Positions 36,729 through 48,371 of a stretch of 64,000 nucleotides of DNA are shown here, piece by piece (position 1 is the stretch's first letter; each line of letters opens with the position of its first letter). The stretch comes from Apoderus coryli (lineage: Eukaryota > Arthropoda > Insecta > Coleoptera > Attelabidae), in the NCBI GenBank assembly GCA_911728435.2, contig OU452198.1:40329902-40393901 (forward strand), given 5' to 3'. Made by a program: the position numbers and the translations under genes. A model generated the notes under the pieces. That model was not told the DNA's origin and did no database searches. It was given only the letters and a program-made list of their open reading frames with translations.

Positions 36729-38946
36729 CCGGGTGGTCCATTTATCTTGAGACAGCCGTATATCTTAAAAACGGCACATTTTTCGTTCAAGTTCAAATAA
36801 AAGTTGTTTGTTATTGAGGGGGAAAAACAATGGTGGCACCCATTGGCGAGTTTGTCAACCGATATGATATGAAGTTTGTTGGTCAAGTGCAGGTTTGTGA
36901 GTGATTCTCTCATTGCGCGAGTTCAGGCGTTTGTATTTTCCAAATATATAAAGACAATACAGAAATTATTGAAGATCGTCGAATGTTTCTGAGGATCAAA
37001 CCAGTTGATGAAACCACATTTAGTATACCAAGCTTAAGTAATATGTATGCCATTCAACAGGAGACAACGAAGTAGAGAACTGGTAGGCATTCCTGAACCC
37101 GAACGTGTAACGGCAGAAGATCAAGCTGGATTTTGTGGATTTTGCCCAAGAAGAAAAAACTGAAAATCCAAAAAAAGATGCAGCACTTCATTAAAAATTA
37201 TGCGTAAATTTTTGAGTGTAATATTGTCTCGTCACAATAAAAAAATACACAATAATAAATAGTGAGAGAAATGCTCACGCGCGAGTTCTGCCGTAATTTT
37301 CTTAGCGCGAATTCTGTAGGGTTAAAAATCATCGACTGATTATTTGATTTTAGATAATTATTTAAATGCCATTATTTATTTTTTCTTTGTTTCAACGTTT
37401 CGACAAGACCACCTGTCTTCATCAAGAATTTAGTAAAATACGTTCTCATAAACTTCTTCGCAACACAGTAATAAAATGCATGGGATATATCATTTTTATC
37501 TGCAAAACCACAGGTAATATCAACAAAACTTTTTCTGATATAGAAAGATATTCCATATTTTGTTAAAAATAGTAAAATTGATAACAGACTCGAACGTACC
37601 TACTGCGATCGTCATTCGGAAGTAAAAGTTAATAATTCCTCATACTAAATATTTAATTTTTATTTTTTTATACTTAAAGAAAAAAGTAGTAAATTTTTCA
37701 TCTGGTAAACATTTTTGCACATTTATAGCAAATAAATCATTCATAATATCTTTACACTTGTGAGTGACAATAAACAATAAGTTAGTTTTGAGAAAATATG
37801 GAACATCTTTCTGTAGCACAAACGGTTGAGATGGTATTGCTCTATGGAGAATGTCACAGAAATGTCGATAATGGCGTAGCATTGTATATGTAACGTTTTC
37901 CAGAAATCCTATATTCCGTGCTACATTTTACCGTGTTGTGAAAGATTTTAGAAGTGTTAGTAATCTAACAGATAATTACTGGAGATCCAAGAAATCTCCT
38001 TTGCTTGTTGCAATGTTTCTAGATATTAGCAATATGCTGACAGAAAATCAATTAAAACTTCCTTTATTTAATCATCCTCCAGATGCTTCCAAATCCGGTG
38101 ACCAGGTTGGTTGTGCCTTTGTTGCGCCGGAGTTGCCTTACGGTCAGATATATCGACTACCTGAATATTGTTCAATCTTTACTGCTGAGGCAGTCGCGAT
38201 TTTGCGAGCATTGGAATGGTGCTTCAGCAATAGATTTATCACATTCACAGTCCGTTCTTAAAGCCATAGAGGGTTCGGCATACGATTATTCAAAGAACAA
38301 TACAATAATAAACATCAAATCCACTTTGCACAAAATTATCAAAAGTGGTGGCAAGGTAAATTTCGTATGGTCTAAAGGACACTCTGGTATTCCTGCTAAC
38401 ATATTGGCGGAGAAGCTGGCGAAGGAGGCCCGAAGTCTTAATGAAATAAGTAATTTATTTGATTACGATGATCTAGTAACTTCTTATAGAAAAGATATTA
38501 ATTCGCTAGCTCTAAAGTTGCGTAATCTTTAGTTTTCCCTACATCTATAACATGCTTGTTATCAACAAATAATAAAGAAGTTTTTGACTGTATTATAGAA
38601 TTTCTAGAAAAATGTATATAACCCACCACATTACTCATATATTTAGAAACTTTGAACACTTTACATCATAAAAACAATTTGTGGCTAATAGAGTGATCTA
38701 TGAGTATATACAAAGTTATTTGTTTTTTTTTTTTCTGTAGAATACGATTCTGTAATAAAAAATCTATGAATTCTATTTAAAAAACAAAAATTGACTCTCA
38801 GATACTCTTGAAACGGTTGTCAAATTCGCAAATGGATAAATTCGCGTTTGCGCCACAATAGCAAACAACTTTTATTTGAACTTTTTTGCTGAAAAATGTG
38901 ACGTTTGTAAGATATAAGGCTGTCTCAAGATAAATGAACCACCCAG
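36729..38946. mobile_element. DNA element with about 85-bp inverted ends carrying a captured non-LTR fragment
   Basis: The left end, CCGGGTGGTCCATTTATCTT with GAGACAGCC, and the right end, GGCTGTCTC with AAGATAAATGAACCACCCAG, are inverted. They continue to CAAATAAAAGTTGTTTG at 36796 and its inverse at 38865. TA borders both ends. The interior contains an RNase H fragment of a retrotransposon and AT-rich filler, so it is probably a small element enlarged by later insertions. Confidence 0.75.
38060..38535 (+). pseudogene. RNase H domain of a non-LTR retrotransposon, one frameshift
   Basis: The first frame reads DASKSGDQVGCAFVAPELPY (the start of an RNase H1 fold, usually xTDGSKxxxxxGCA), then IFTAEAVAILRALEW with the catalytic Glu. 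Near 38210 the frame shifts, and the second frame reads DLSHSQSVLKAIEGS, VNFVWSKGHSGIPANILAEK and LAKEARSL, including the WxxGHxGIxxNxxAxxLAKEA motif. The first catalytic Asp context (TDGS) is altered to DAS. It is a relic of an I/R1/Jockey-type ORF2. Confidence 0.8.
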
Positions 38947-40899
38947 TATAAGGTGTTCCCATTCAAATATCAAAATATTTTAAATACATGTAAAATTATT
39001 AAATACCTTTTGTAACTCTCATTTACTTAACTAGTCTTTTCTTGACCTTATGTAAAAAACCTATCATTTTAATTCTTTATTTTGAAAAATTTTGGGTGTT
39101 ATTGCCTTATTTCCACCTTGTTGTGTCCCACCTCTTTCTGACCTCACGAGCCGCCACTGCTGCTGTCCAATATTTCATATATTTCGGAAATAAATTTCTA
39201 CAGCAGTGTTTTCATTCAGGACACTCTGTAGTTGATCATTAACCCATTTACTAAACAACTTTTTATTATTACCATCAAATTTACTATACTCGCATTGCAA
39301 AATTTTAATCATTAAATTTTAAAGACAAGAAGAAAAGTATTATTTTTATTTGCTATTATAATAATGGTAATCAAAAATGTTACTTAATTTTTACGTTACT
39401 AGAACATATAACTTTACGCTTCAAGAAGCAGATTTCTTCATTTTGCTTTTCTTATGTTAATACCTACATGATTTAGCTAAACCTCGTTATAAGATATTTT
39501 TTAAAAGGAAAGATGCAACAACTAGAAGGTAGGTATAATTCCAGGAATGTAAATTTACTTATTTTCAACCTTTTAATAATGTTAAATTAATTAATTAATA
39601 TATACAGGGTGGTCTACGAGCTGTATAATAATCTTTGACAAAAGACAGTTTTTGGGAATTCAAAAACATTTAATTTAAAATTACATTCACAATTAATATC
39701 AACAAAGGGCATTTTTTTATTCAACCACATGACGATTTTCTTTTTTATTTTTATCTGATCGAAAAATAAATTGAAAAGCAGAAATACATATATTTTAGAA
39801 TCAAACATTCTCCCTCACATCGTTTGTTATTATTATCAGTGTACCGATATCGTGTTGATTTTTGTTTTTTTTTTTTTTTATTATATTTTAATACAATTAA
39901 AAACTGCCAGGGTAGGTGTTAAAATTTAAGTAGTAAGTAATTAAATTATGATATACAGGGTGAGTCACGAGGAACTGTGCATACTTCTACCATAAGTAGA
40001 GACACATTAGGGGATTATCAAATGACCATTAAAATTGAATTATGGATCTTCACCAAAACAATGTTTCGTCATATCTTTTCAATGATTAAGTCGATTTATC
40101 TCATTTTTTTATAAAAGTGTGTATTGGTGTCTGGCAACTAACTGACATATTCAGAATTGAAAAAATCCAGGTCTGTCTTTTAGAAAATTTGTGGGACTGC
40201 TTCATATTCAACACTTTACCCTGTATATGATTTTTCAAAAATCTGATATAATTTTTTCAGAGGGCATAAATAAACAGTTAGACCTGGGTATTTGAATTTT
40301 TTGTTACACTCACCTCACATTTCCAATTAAAGATTCATTTTAGAGCCAAATTGAAAACTGGCAATAGTGAAGTATCTTACTGTAGAATAATGTTTAGTAA
40401 TTAAAAAGAAATCTTCAAAATAGACAGAAACGACACACACTGTGCTCCGGTATGGTAAATGCCATAATTTGAATTGATTTACAGGGCCGGATTTAAAAAT
40501 CTGGTTCATCCCAATAATTCACCCTGTATGTAACTTTTTCCTCCGTAATAGACAGAAAACAAATAAAAAATGTTGTAATAACCTAGTTTTCTTATTTGTT
40601 TGAGGAAAACTCATGTGTCTAATTATTTTAATCGGAATGAAATGAACAAGCCAGCTAAATGTTTATTCATAAATTAAGAAATAAAATAAAAAACAATAAC
40701 CAAACAATAAAACAGTTTTAACAATGTGGCACAAAGTAAAAAACAATTAAGAGGATTTCATGTCCGTAAATATAATAAATGAAAATAATTTCGTGGCAAA
40801 GCGGACTAAAATGTTGGTTTTACCTACACAAGGAATTTTGTTTAATTTAGCAGGGCCCCAGTCTAATTCAATAGAACCAGACCGAGGCATGGGTCGACA

Positions 40900-40947
40900 G
40901 GTACTGACGAATTCGTTTCGCTCTTGTTATGAGCTCGTCAGAGCACC
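40900..40947 (-). ncRNA. Type I hammerhead self-cleaving ribozyme, copy 1
   Basis: On the minus strand in order: stem I GGUGCU, core CUGACGA, stem II GCUC with loop AUAACAA and GAGC, core GAAA, stem III CG-AAUU-CG closed by A-U, cleavage triplet GUC, and stem I return AGUACC. All conserved hammerhead core positions (CUGANGA, GAAA, A15.1-U16.1, C17) are present. Outside stem I, CGAC and GUCG extend the helix across a UAU/U internal loop, the arrangement that docks with loop II in natural hammerheads. This is the left-arm copy in the large palindrome. Confidence 0.88.
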
Positions 40948-41436
40948 ATAGTCGCTGCCCATCACAAATATCGGCCTGCATTTAAGCACAATAGGATACA
41001 CAACAGTAGACACATGTAAACACATATCATCTACATGTACATAGTAATGCATATCCTATACCATGCAGAGGCCGAACAAACTCAATGTATAGGTAAAACC
41101 AGTCGTATAAATAGAAATAAATATAAATAAAAATAGTATGAACACAAAACGCTTGGAGACCACCGTCCGAGCATTGCTGAAACCCAAATATTTGGGAGAT
41201 GCTGGCAGAAGGATAAAATGGTCTCCTGCTAGCGTTTTGTGTTCATACTATTTTTATTTATATTTATTTCTATTTATACGACTGGTTTTACCTATACATT
41301 GAGTTTGTTCGGCCTCTGCATGGTATAGGATATGCATTACTATGTACATGTAGATGATATGTGTTTACATGTGTCTACTGTTGTGTATCCTATTGTGCTT
41401 AAATGCAGGCCGATATTTGTGATGGGCAGCGACTAT

Positions 41437-41484
41437 GGTGCTCTGACGAGCTCATAACAAGAGCGAAACGAATTCGTCAGTACC
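41437..41484 (+). ncRNA. Type I hammerhead self-cleaving ribozyme, copy 2
   Basis: Same sequence as copy 1 on the opposite strand in the right arm of the palindrome. Core block CTGACGA is at 41443-41449, GAAA at 41465-41468, and the predicted cleavage site follows C41478. The distal stem I pair is CGAC at 41430-41433 with GTCG at 41486-41489. Because copies 1 and 2 face away from each other, transcription of either strand of the palindrome would produce an active-looking ribozyme. Confidence 0.88.
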
Positions 41485-42611
41485 TGTCGACCCATGCCTC
41501 GGTCTGGTTCTATTGAATTAGACTGGGGCCCTGCTAAATTAAACAAAATTCCTTGTGTAGGTAAAACCAACATTTTAGTCCGCTTTGCCACGAAATTATT
41601 TTCGTAAAAAACAATTTAATAAACATTACGATTATAAAACACAACAGCTCATTAACAGAATTATCCACTGTTGCAATATTACCAGACATGACCCACTGAC
41701 AATCAGAAAGTCCATTACACATTTAAACATTCGTCAAGAAAAGTGTATTAAGGCAGATGGATTTCATTTTGAACATCTTTTATAATCGTAATGTTTATTA
41801 AATTGTTTTTTACTTTGTTCCACATTGTTAAAACTGTTTATTGTTTGGTTATTGTTTTTTATTTTATTTCTTAATTTATGAATAAACATTTCCCTGGCTT
41901 GTTCATTTCATTCCGATTAAAATAATTAGACACATGAGTTTTCCTCAAACAACTAAGAAAACTAGGTTATGACAAACATTTTTTATCTGTTTTCTGTCTA
42001 TTACGGGTGGAAAAAGTTCCATACAGGGTGAATTATTGGGAGGAACCAGATATGCCAGATTTTTAAATCCGGCCCTGTAAATCAATTCAAATTATGGTAT
42101 TTACCATACTAGAGCACAGTGTGGGTCGTTTCTGTCTATTTTGAAGATTTCTTTTTAATAACTAAACATTATTGTACAGTAAGATACTTCATTATTGCCA
42201 ATTTTCAATTTGACTCTAAAATAAATCTTTAATTGGAAATGTGAGGTGAGTGTTACAAAAAATTCAAATACCCAGGTCTAACTGTCTATTTATGCTCTCT
42301 GAAAAAATTATATCAGATTTTTGAAAAATCATATACAGGGTGAAGTGTTGAATATGAAGCAGTCCCACAAATTTTCTCGAAGACGGACCTGGATTTTTTC
42401 AATTCTGAATATGTCAGTTAGTTGCCAGACACCAATACACACTTTTACAATAAAATGAGATAAATAAAAACATTGTTTTGGTGAAGATCCATAATTCACC
42501 CTGTATATTAATAATCAAAACAAGGAGACATTTTTTAATGGTCATTTGCTAATCCCCTAACGTGCCTCTACTTATGGTAGAAGTATGTACAGTTCCTCGT
42601 AACTCACCCTG

Positions 42612-44600
42612 TATTATATTACTTAGATATTATACTGAATTCACTCAACTTTTTTGCTTTTTAATGTGTACCTATATCATTTCTAAATATTCTATTTTTA
42701 CACAACCAAAATTTTGAAAATTTTTTATGAAGTCCTTCATTCCAAGAGCCCTGAACCCTAAAAATGACTTCAGTGTAAAAGTCTATATAGCTAGATACAG
42801 GGTGAGTCACCGTAGACGCGACGGTCTGCTGTGGCAAAACTATTCAGATTTTCAAAATTCTGATGATTAGGACTACATTTTAAAATAGGTGCCATTTATA
42901 CAGGGTGTTACATCATGCCGTAGTATATCAAACGTTTAAACATATGTAGATTTTGTGCTTAGGATTAATACAAATTTCACACGCATGGTTAGAATCGTGA
43001 GCGTTATAAACATCATCCCACTTTTCGGATTTTATAAAACTAAGTTTTATTTAAAAAAAAAAAAAATAAGTATATTTTATTATTTAATTTGGCTATTCTA
43101 AAAATTTATTTTCAAATTATGGTCGGGATAATGGTCTGTAATTTGATATTGCAGTATATAAGAATTTTGTTTTAATTATTTTTCTATTTTTTTATTAAAA
43201 TTTGGTCAATGTGTATTTTAGAGTTTCCATATACTTACTTGGGTAAAATCATTTATTAGGGAGGTTTAAACGGATTATTTAATCTTCGTTCCATGATTGT
43301 TGTTGCTGCAAAGTACCATCTTTGCAGCAACGTCTGCCAAATAAATCTAAATAATTAGGAGATTTAGAACTATATCATCAAATATTAGATCTGATAAATA
43401 TTTTTCCCAGTGTACGTAACACAAACACTAATACCTATTCATAAACCAAACTACATAGAGAAAGTCCACAAAACCACGTGATATCTTCCACTGATGATAA
43501 TTGGTTAAGTCAAGAAATAGTGGGATACTATTGGTGAGTGTAAAGTTAGTCACCTGAACAATATTTTAGTATAAGATCAGGTGTATTGATAATTTAGTTG
43601 TTGCATATTTCTTTCTCTATTAGTGAAGTTCTGGTATCAAACTTTTAGAGTGTTGTTTATATATTCATAGTAGTTTTCGTGGATTCTTGGACTTTTAGTT
43701 TTATTTTGTGAATTACATAATTTGGTAAGTTTCAGTACAACTTTGTAACGTATTTTGGCTATATAAAATGTTCTGCATAATGAAATAGGTTAATGTTTAT
43801 AATTATTATTATAATATTTTTTAACCAGCATTGTTCGTATATAATGAAGACTTAAAAAAAGTGACTTTTAGTATAATAAAACTACTAATTTGTGAATTTA
43901 GTAATGTAACCTCCAAATCTTTGATAGCTAGGAATGTCATTTTTAATAAATTTTTATATTAGAACATTTTCTTGTAGTAACTTCACCTATGCGTACAATA
44001 TAATCCAGTCAACTAGCTACAAGCTTGCTATTTTTGCTAATCATTCTATTAGTTCATTCACAGGAAACTAACTGGGAATAATATCTTAGTTTGAAAAGAC
44101 TCGAAAGAATCTAAGCAGGCATGTGATCCATCCCTGGAAGCTTTTATGTGTAGATATCTACGATTTTAAAAAAAATGTACATTACTTCATGATTTATCGT
44201 CCAAATGAGTCGAATACTTTACTACTACTAAAACACCTTTGCTTTGTCATAGGGTCATAGGATTATGAGCTACAAAGTGTGGAAACCATTGATCATTATC
44301 GAAACCCTTTGAGTTTTTTCATTTGGTTTTTCAATTGAGTGGGATTTTAATGTTGTTTCCAGATTTGCATTTTTTGTACATCCCTTAAATAAAATGTATG
44401 CATGTATAGTTGCTCTGAGCAAACTTACTCATGCACTCTCTGGATACAATATAAGTCGATCAAACTTTAACTTGATTTGCTGATCACTGTCTGTCAACTT
44501 CGGTGGATTGTAGTAATCTTCAAGTTTCATTAGGTTGGAAAGCAGCTGTCAGGATAATCAAGGACACTGTGGTACCTACTTTCGTAAGGAGCACTGTGCG
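42612..44600. other. No gene seen; TACAGGGTG-type termini at 42795 and 42898
   Basis: ATACAGGGTGAGTCACCGTA at about 42794 and ATACAGGGTGTTACATC at about 42897 are terminal sequences of the local DNA-element type, both in the same direction and without visible partners. The rest is AT-rich sequence with no recognised domain. Confidence 0.45.
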
Positions 44601-44604
44601 CGAA

Positions 44605-44870
44605 TGTCAATAAAATTTTTCTCTGATAGCCATGCGGCTATAAAGACACTAAGCTCATCAAAATCCACATAAGGAACAGAGTGGAATTGTCAAAACAGAC
44701 TCTTTAATATCGGAAAAACAATAATCTTACTGTGGTCTGGATCCCTGGCCACTCTGATCTAAAAGGGAATAAAATGGCCGCCTCTCTGGCACGAGACGGT
44801 TCTGAAAGAGCAGATATCCTTTTAACTCACTCTAAGTTATCCTCAACTAGTGGCGAAGGGATATTTCAGA
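44605..44870 (+). pseudogene. RNase H fragment of a non-LTR retrotransposon
   Basis: The sequence reads MSIKIFSDSHAAIKTLSSSK (motif with catalytic Asp), a stop, then after a frame change TVVWIPGHSDLKGNKMAASL and ARDGSERADILL. The pair FSDSxAAIKxL and VWIPGHSxxxGNxxAxxLAR identifies the domain. It is a different lineage from the fragment at 38060. Confidence 0.8.
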
Positions 44871-45439
44871 TTGTATGCTGCAGCAGGAAGGTCTGGTCAC
44901 TTTAAGCAACTGTTGTATAATAAACCGTACGTTGATGATTGTGAACAACGAGGTCAGTCAGATTTTAGACTTGGGAATTCTCTTTTATCCTAAAATTAAG
45001 GTTCGCGAACTGTCTGGAGCGGAATGGGAAGTAATTGTAGATATTTTAGTAATTTGTCTGCCCTTAATTGTTATATTTCATTTTGTACGCATTAGATTGG
45101 AAAACACTTCTGTGATTTGGAATCGGCTGTACAACTCCCATATTGGAATCCGTTTTATCTTGATTTTCGTGATGATGGTGTTTATTTCTATTTCTAGAAA
45201 ACGAAATTTGTATTCAAATGACTGTGGAAGTCTCCCTTGCGGTTTCAGATCTTTCTTCTGGGGGTCAGAAATGCTCAGAAATATAATATTTGTGATTTGG
45301 ATTTTTTTATTTTATGTGTCGATTTTGGGCGTATTACAAAAAATAGCTATTCGATACTCTCTGACATTGCACTATAGAGCCCATTGCCAGGACTTCTTCA
45401 GAAAATTTAAAATACTACACACTACCTTCCTTATTCATA

Positions 45440-45700
45440 TTGGAATCGGTGTGCTTAATCCGCAAACACCTGTCAGATGTCTCTGAAAGACCATTCCATA
45501 ACTATCTGCTTAGAAACGCCGAACATGATCTTTATCTGCGAGCTCCATCCTCCGAATTAATCAAAAGCTCGATCCTATACAATGCAAAAAAAATGCACAA
45601 CCATCTGACAATGGAAATCAAATTGCTATCATCCCTTCCTCGATTCCGTAAAGCTCTAAAAACGTAATTGGTAGAAAAAGTTTTTTATACAGTAGGTGAC
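45440..45700 (+). pseudogene. C-terminal tail of a non-LTR retrotransposon ORF2
   Basis: The frame reads RPFHNYLLRNAEHDLYLRAP, then SSILYNAKKMHNHL and LSSLPRFRKALKTYL when continued past the stop. The pattern 'LRN...L..P........I.Y.....NxLp..I..L.S...FrkaLK.YL' closes many Jockey/CR1-type ORF2 proteins. The link to the RNase H fragment upstream is unclear because the 44875-45440 stretch does not read as coding. Confidence 0.5.
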
Positions 45701-46670
45701 TTTTTTACTGTGCGTTAATTTTTGAGCGATTCACACACTGGATAGTAGTTTGTATTGTGTGTTACTTAATTAATTTACTTTAAGTATCTTAATTGAATTC
45801 TTTATTTATTTACTTGACGATGTACCTGTATGTATTAATTATTATTCTTATTTTGTATATGTTTTGTTTGTTGATACCTATGTCTACAAATTATTTGTAA
45901 TTTTTTGGCAAATATATATTTTATTTATTTTTGATGCAATATGTTTGTTGCCTAATGTAATCACATTTGGTTGATGATTTCTGTCCTTGAGGTACATTTG
46001 TTATGTGTGGTATATGTATAGTACTAATTTAATTTTGTTATTTCATTTTATTTTATTATTTCACATTTTCTTATTTTTTTTTGCAAATTAATCAATTAAA
46101 TTGCTTTTATTTTGTAATTTTTTATACGAGTAGATACATCTTCCTGTGGGCCCGTTTGAAATAAGGGCTACTATTAGGTATATATAATAAGAATTATAAA
46201 AATAAACTTAAACAGAAAATATGTGGCCTTTGTTACAGCCCAAAGTTTCACAATGTATATGTATTAAAATTTTAATTATTCAAGAGAATAATTTAACTTT
46301 AATACGTTTGTTTAGGAAACACAAATTAAATATTCCAAAAACTTTTGCATGAAATCGCGATTTACCTAAATAAGAAAAATAACTATTTCAAATCATCGTC
46401 ACATTTTAATCCTATCTTGCAGATTACATTTTCCTTAATTTCCTCGTAAGACTCTAATATATACTAATTAATTTCGAAATGAAATGACATAGTTGTGATT
46501 TCTAGGTTGAAGATTTTTACTTCAATTTGATCATTTTTAGCATATTCGTCCAATAGAATAGTAATAAAGAGTGTTTTTTTATAGAGGTATAGAAATTAGA
46601 AATGGAATAAAACAAAAACGAATCTTATAAATTGACATGAAATTTACTTTATTCGAAATATAATATTCTG
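45700..46670. other. No gene seen
   Basis: Very AT-rich sequence with TTATTT-rich runs at 45880-46110. This could be the 3' untranslated part of the preceding retrotransposon. No domain or repeat ends were recognised. Confidence 0.4.
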
Positions 46671-46673
46671 GCA

Positions 46674-47060
46674 TTATAATTTAAATATGACTTCTGGCAT
46701 ATGACCGCCACGGCGTCTAATCTGGAAGTCCAATTTGCGATGACTTTCCAACATTTGTGGCCGTATATCGGCAATAACGCGGCGAATGTTGTTCTCCAAG
46801 TGGTCAATCGTTTCGGGCTTATCGGCGTAGACTAGCGAATTGAGGATTACCATATCTTTCCAAATACGGCAGTTTTGTCTATTGATGTATCCATTCAAAC
46901 AAAAGTGATCTTTATCGCTAAACAAAATTCGCTTATGAAAATCGGGATCAACGCCAATCTTGCTTTGGTTCCATTCACCGAATCTTCTGCTAGGTGATCG
47001 TGTGGCTTCAATTGTTCAAATCTTCCATAAAGTGGATGAACACATATCCAATTCCTATAG
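46674..47060 (-). pseudogene. DUF4817-type transposase with internal deletion
   Basis: Minus strand, from the top: EWNQSKIGVDPDFHKRILFS with DKDHFCLNGYINRQNCRIW (first catalytic block, usually FSDEAHFxLNGYVNxQNCR), then directly ADKPETIDHLENNIRRVIAD and RGGHMPEVIFKL, the normal C-terminus. The region with TVWCG, the second Asp and SPDLxPxDFFLW is deleted between RIW and DKPET. The Glu of SDEAH is Lys here. The frame is otherwise open from 46925 to 46674. Confidence 0.8.
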
Positions 47061-47282
47061 CGGATAGACTGATTCCCGTTTTTTCGAAAAACGTAACGTA
47101 GAAATTAAGGTCAATGTGTTGATAATGTGTTTTTTTAGAATTTTATAAGTAGTTTTGTTGTGATTTCAAATTGATCGACACATTATTGATCTGTCTAAGT
47201 CCGAAATATTAATTATATTGTCACTATATCTATTTCAATTTTAAGAGTCTTTCGTAAGTGAAAAAAAAATTAAGATTATCAA

Positions 47283-47512
47283 TAATAAAATGATTTTCAT
47301 TGTATCTGTTTTTGTTATCATAGGTACTATCATCTGTGATATAAAGAGAAGATGATTGAGTTGATCTTATTTTAGCTTGTTTTGGTTTGGATTTGGCACT
47401 ATGATTTAAAAAAAACACTTTTGTATAACCAACGTTCCTTCTCTTTATATCACAGATGATTGTACCTATGATATCAAAAACAGATACAATGAAAATCATT
47501 TAATTGTTATGG
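47283..47512. repeat. Fold-back repeat, arms about 70 bp
   Basis: AATGATTTTCATTGTATCTG, CATAGGTACTATCATCTGTG and ATATAAAGAGAAG (47288-47353) return inverted at 47439-47508 with two or three mismatches. The spacer is about 85 bp. Confidence 0.9.
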
Positions 47513-48371
47513 TGTAGGTATTGCTCGGTACGACATTGGTCCTTTTTGCTGCAAAATTATTGAATACTTAATTTTGTTTTATTCTAAATTGAAATAAACA
47601 TTGTTTAATGTTGCTTCTCTCTTTCTGATTGTGGGCTCGACCATAAGTGGTGTCGGTTTTTCGACTTTGTTGATTAAATCTTACATAAATTATTCTTTAA
47701 TATCTGTTTTCACTATTGTTTAGTTTTGTCCCCTAAATATTTTATTGTTTATTTTAACCGGTTTCATGAATTATTATATATTATAAAAATGTAGGCTATA
47801 TTTTATACAGTTCTTAAGAAAATTGAGGTCACCGAAAGTGCAAGTAGTACTAGGTATTTCTCTTTCTTTCAAAATATTATATAACGCTAATGTCTTGGAC
47901 GTAGGTACATTTATTTACTTTGTACATCTATTTGAGTAAATATGGCGAACAGAAAGTGTGTTACAAATATGTTTTAAAGATTGCGTAAATTTTTAACCAT
48001 TATGATTTCAATAGTTGGTTATCTTTTATTTATTTTTTTATGTTTTATTACTAAAAAAAAAAAAACACAGACGAATTTTAAATCTTGATTTAGTTGGTTT
48101 TGAAAGTATAACAATTTTATGTCCATATTATTACCTTTATTTGTATAACCGGTGTGTGTGTGTATATAGGATGTTTAAAATAATAATTTTTATTGTTGCT
48201 AAAAATAGGACACTGTTTTATTTTGGTCAATTTTTAAGAGCAGAAGACCTTGAATAAAAAACCCGAATACTCTCGTCTTCCACAAATATTGTGGTTCGTG
48301 ACTAAAATGAATTGATTTTTTGTGACAACAATTTTTAAAATACGGCTAATGAGCCCCGTAAACTGCTACTA

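Larger units (their letters stand above)
39956..42611. mobile_element. Giant palindrome, 2656 bp, nested TACAGGGTG ends
   Basis: CAGGGTGAGTCACGAGGAAC at 39956 is mirrored at 42595-42611. The two halves stay inverted copies along arms of about 1.2 kb that meet at a loop of about 78 bp (41153-41230). Inner landmarks: TATGATTTTTCAAAAATCTG at 40216 versus 42312; TTTACAGGGCCGGATTTAAA at 40482 versus 42061; the ribozyme at 40900-40947 versus 41437-41484. Additional CACCCTGTAT words at 40208 and 40524, and their mirrors at 42020 and 42337, show elements nested with the same type of end. TA borders both outer ends. The right arm carries an extra hairpin of about 200 bp at 41606-41810. Arm differences look like a few percent to 10 percent, so the palindrome is not brand new. 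Confidence 0.9.

Noticed and set aside
36551..36913. 120-codon minus-strand frame
   Set aside because: Very AT-rich, without any recognisable motif, and it spans the end of the 36729 element.
44875..45486. 203-codon plus-strand frame with many hydrophobic residues, resembling a membrane receptor
   Set aside because: Composition follows AT-rich sequence, no receptor motif is present, and it lies between two retrotransposon relics read in other frames.
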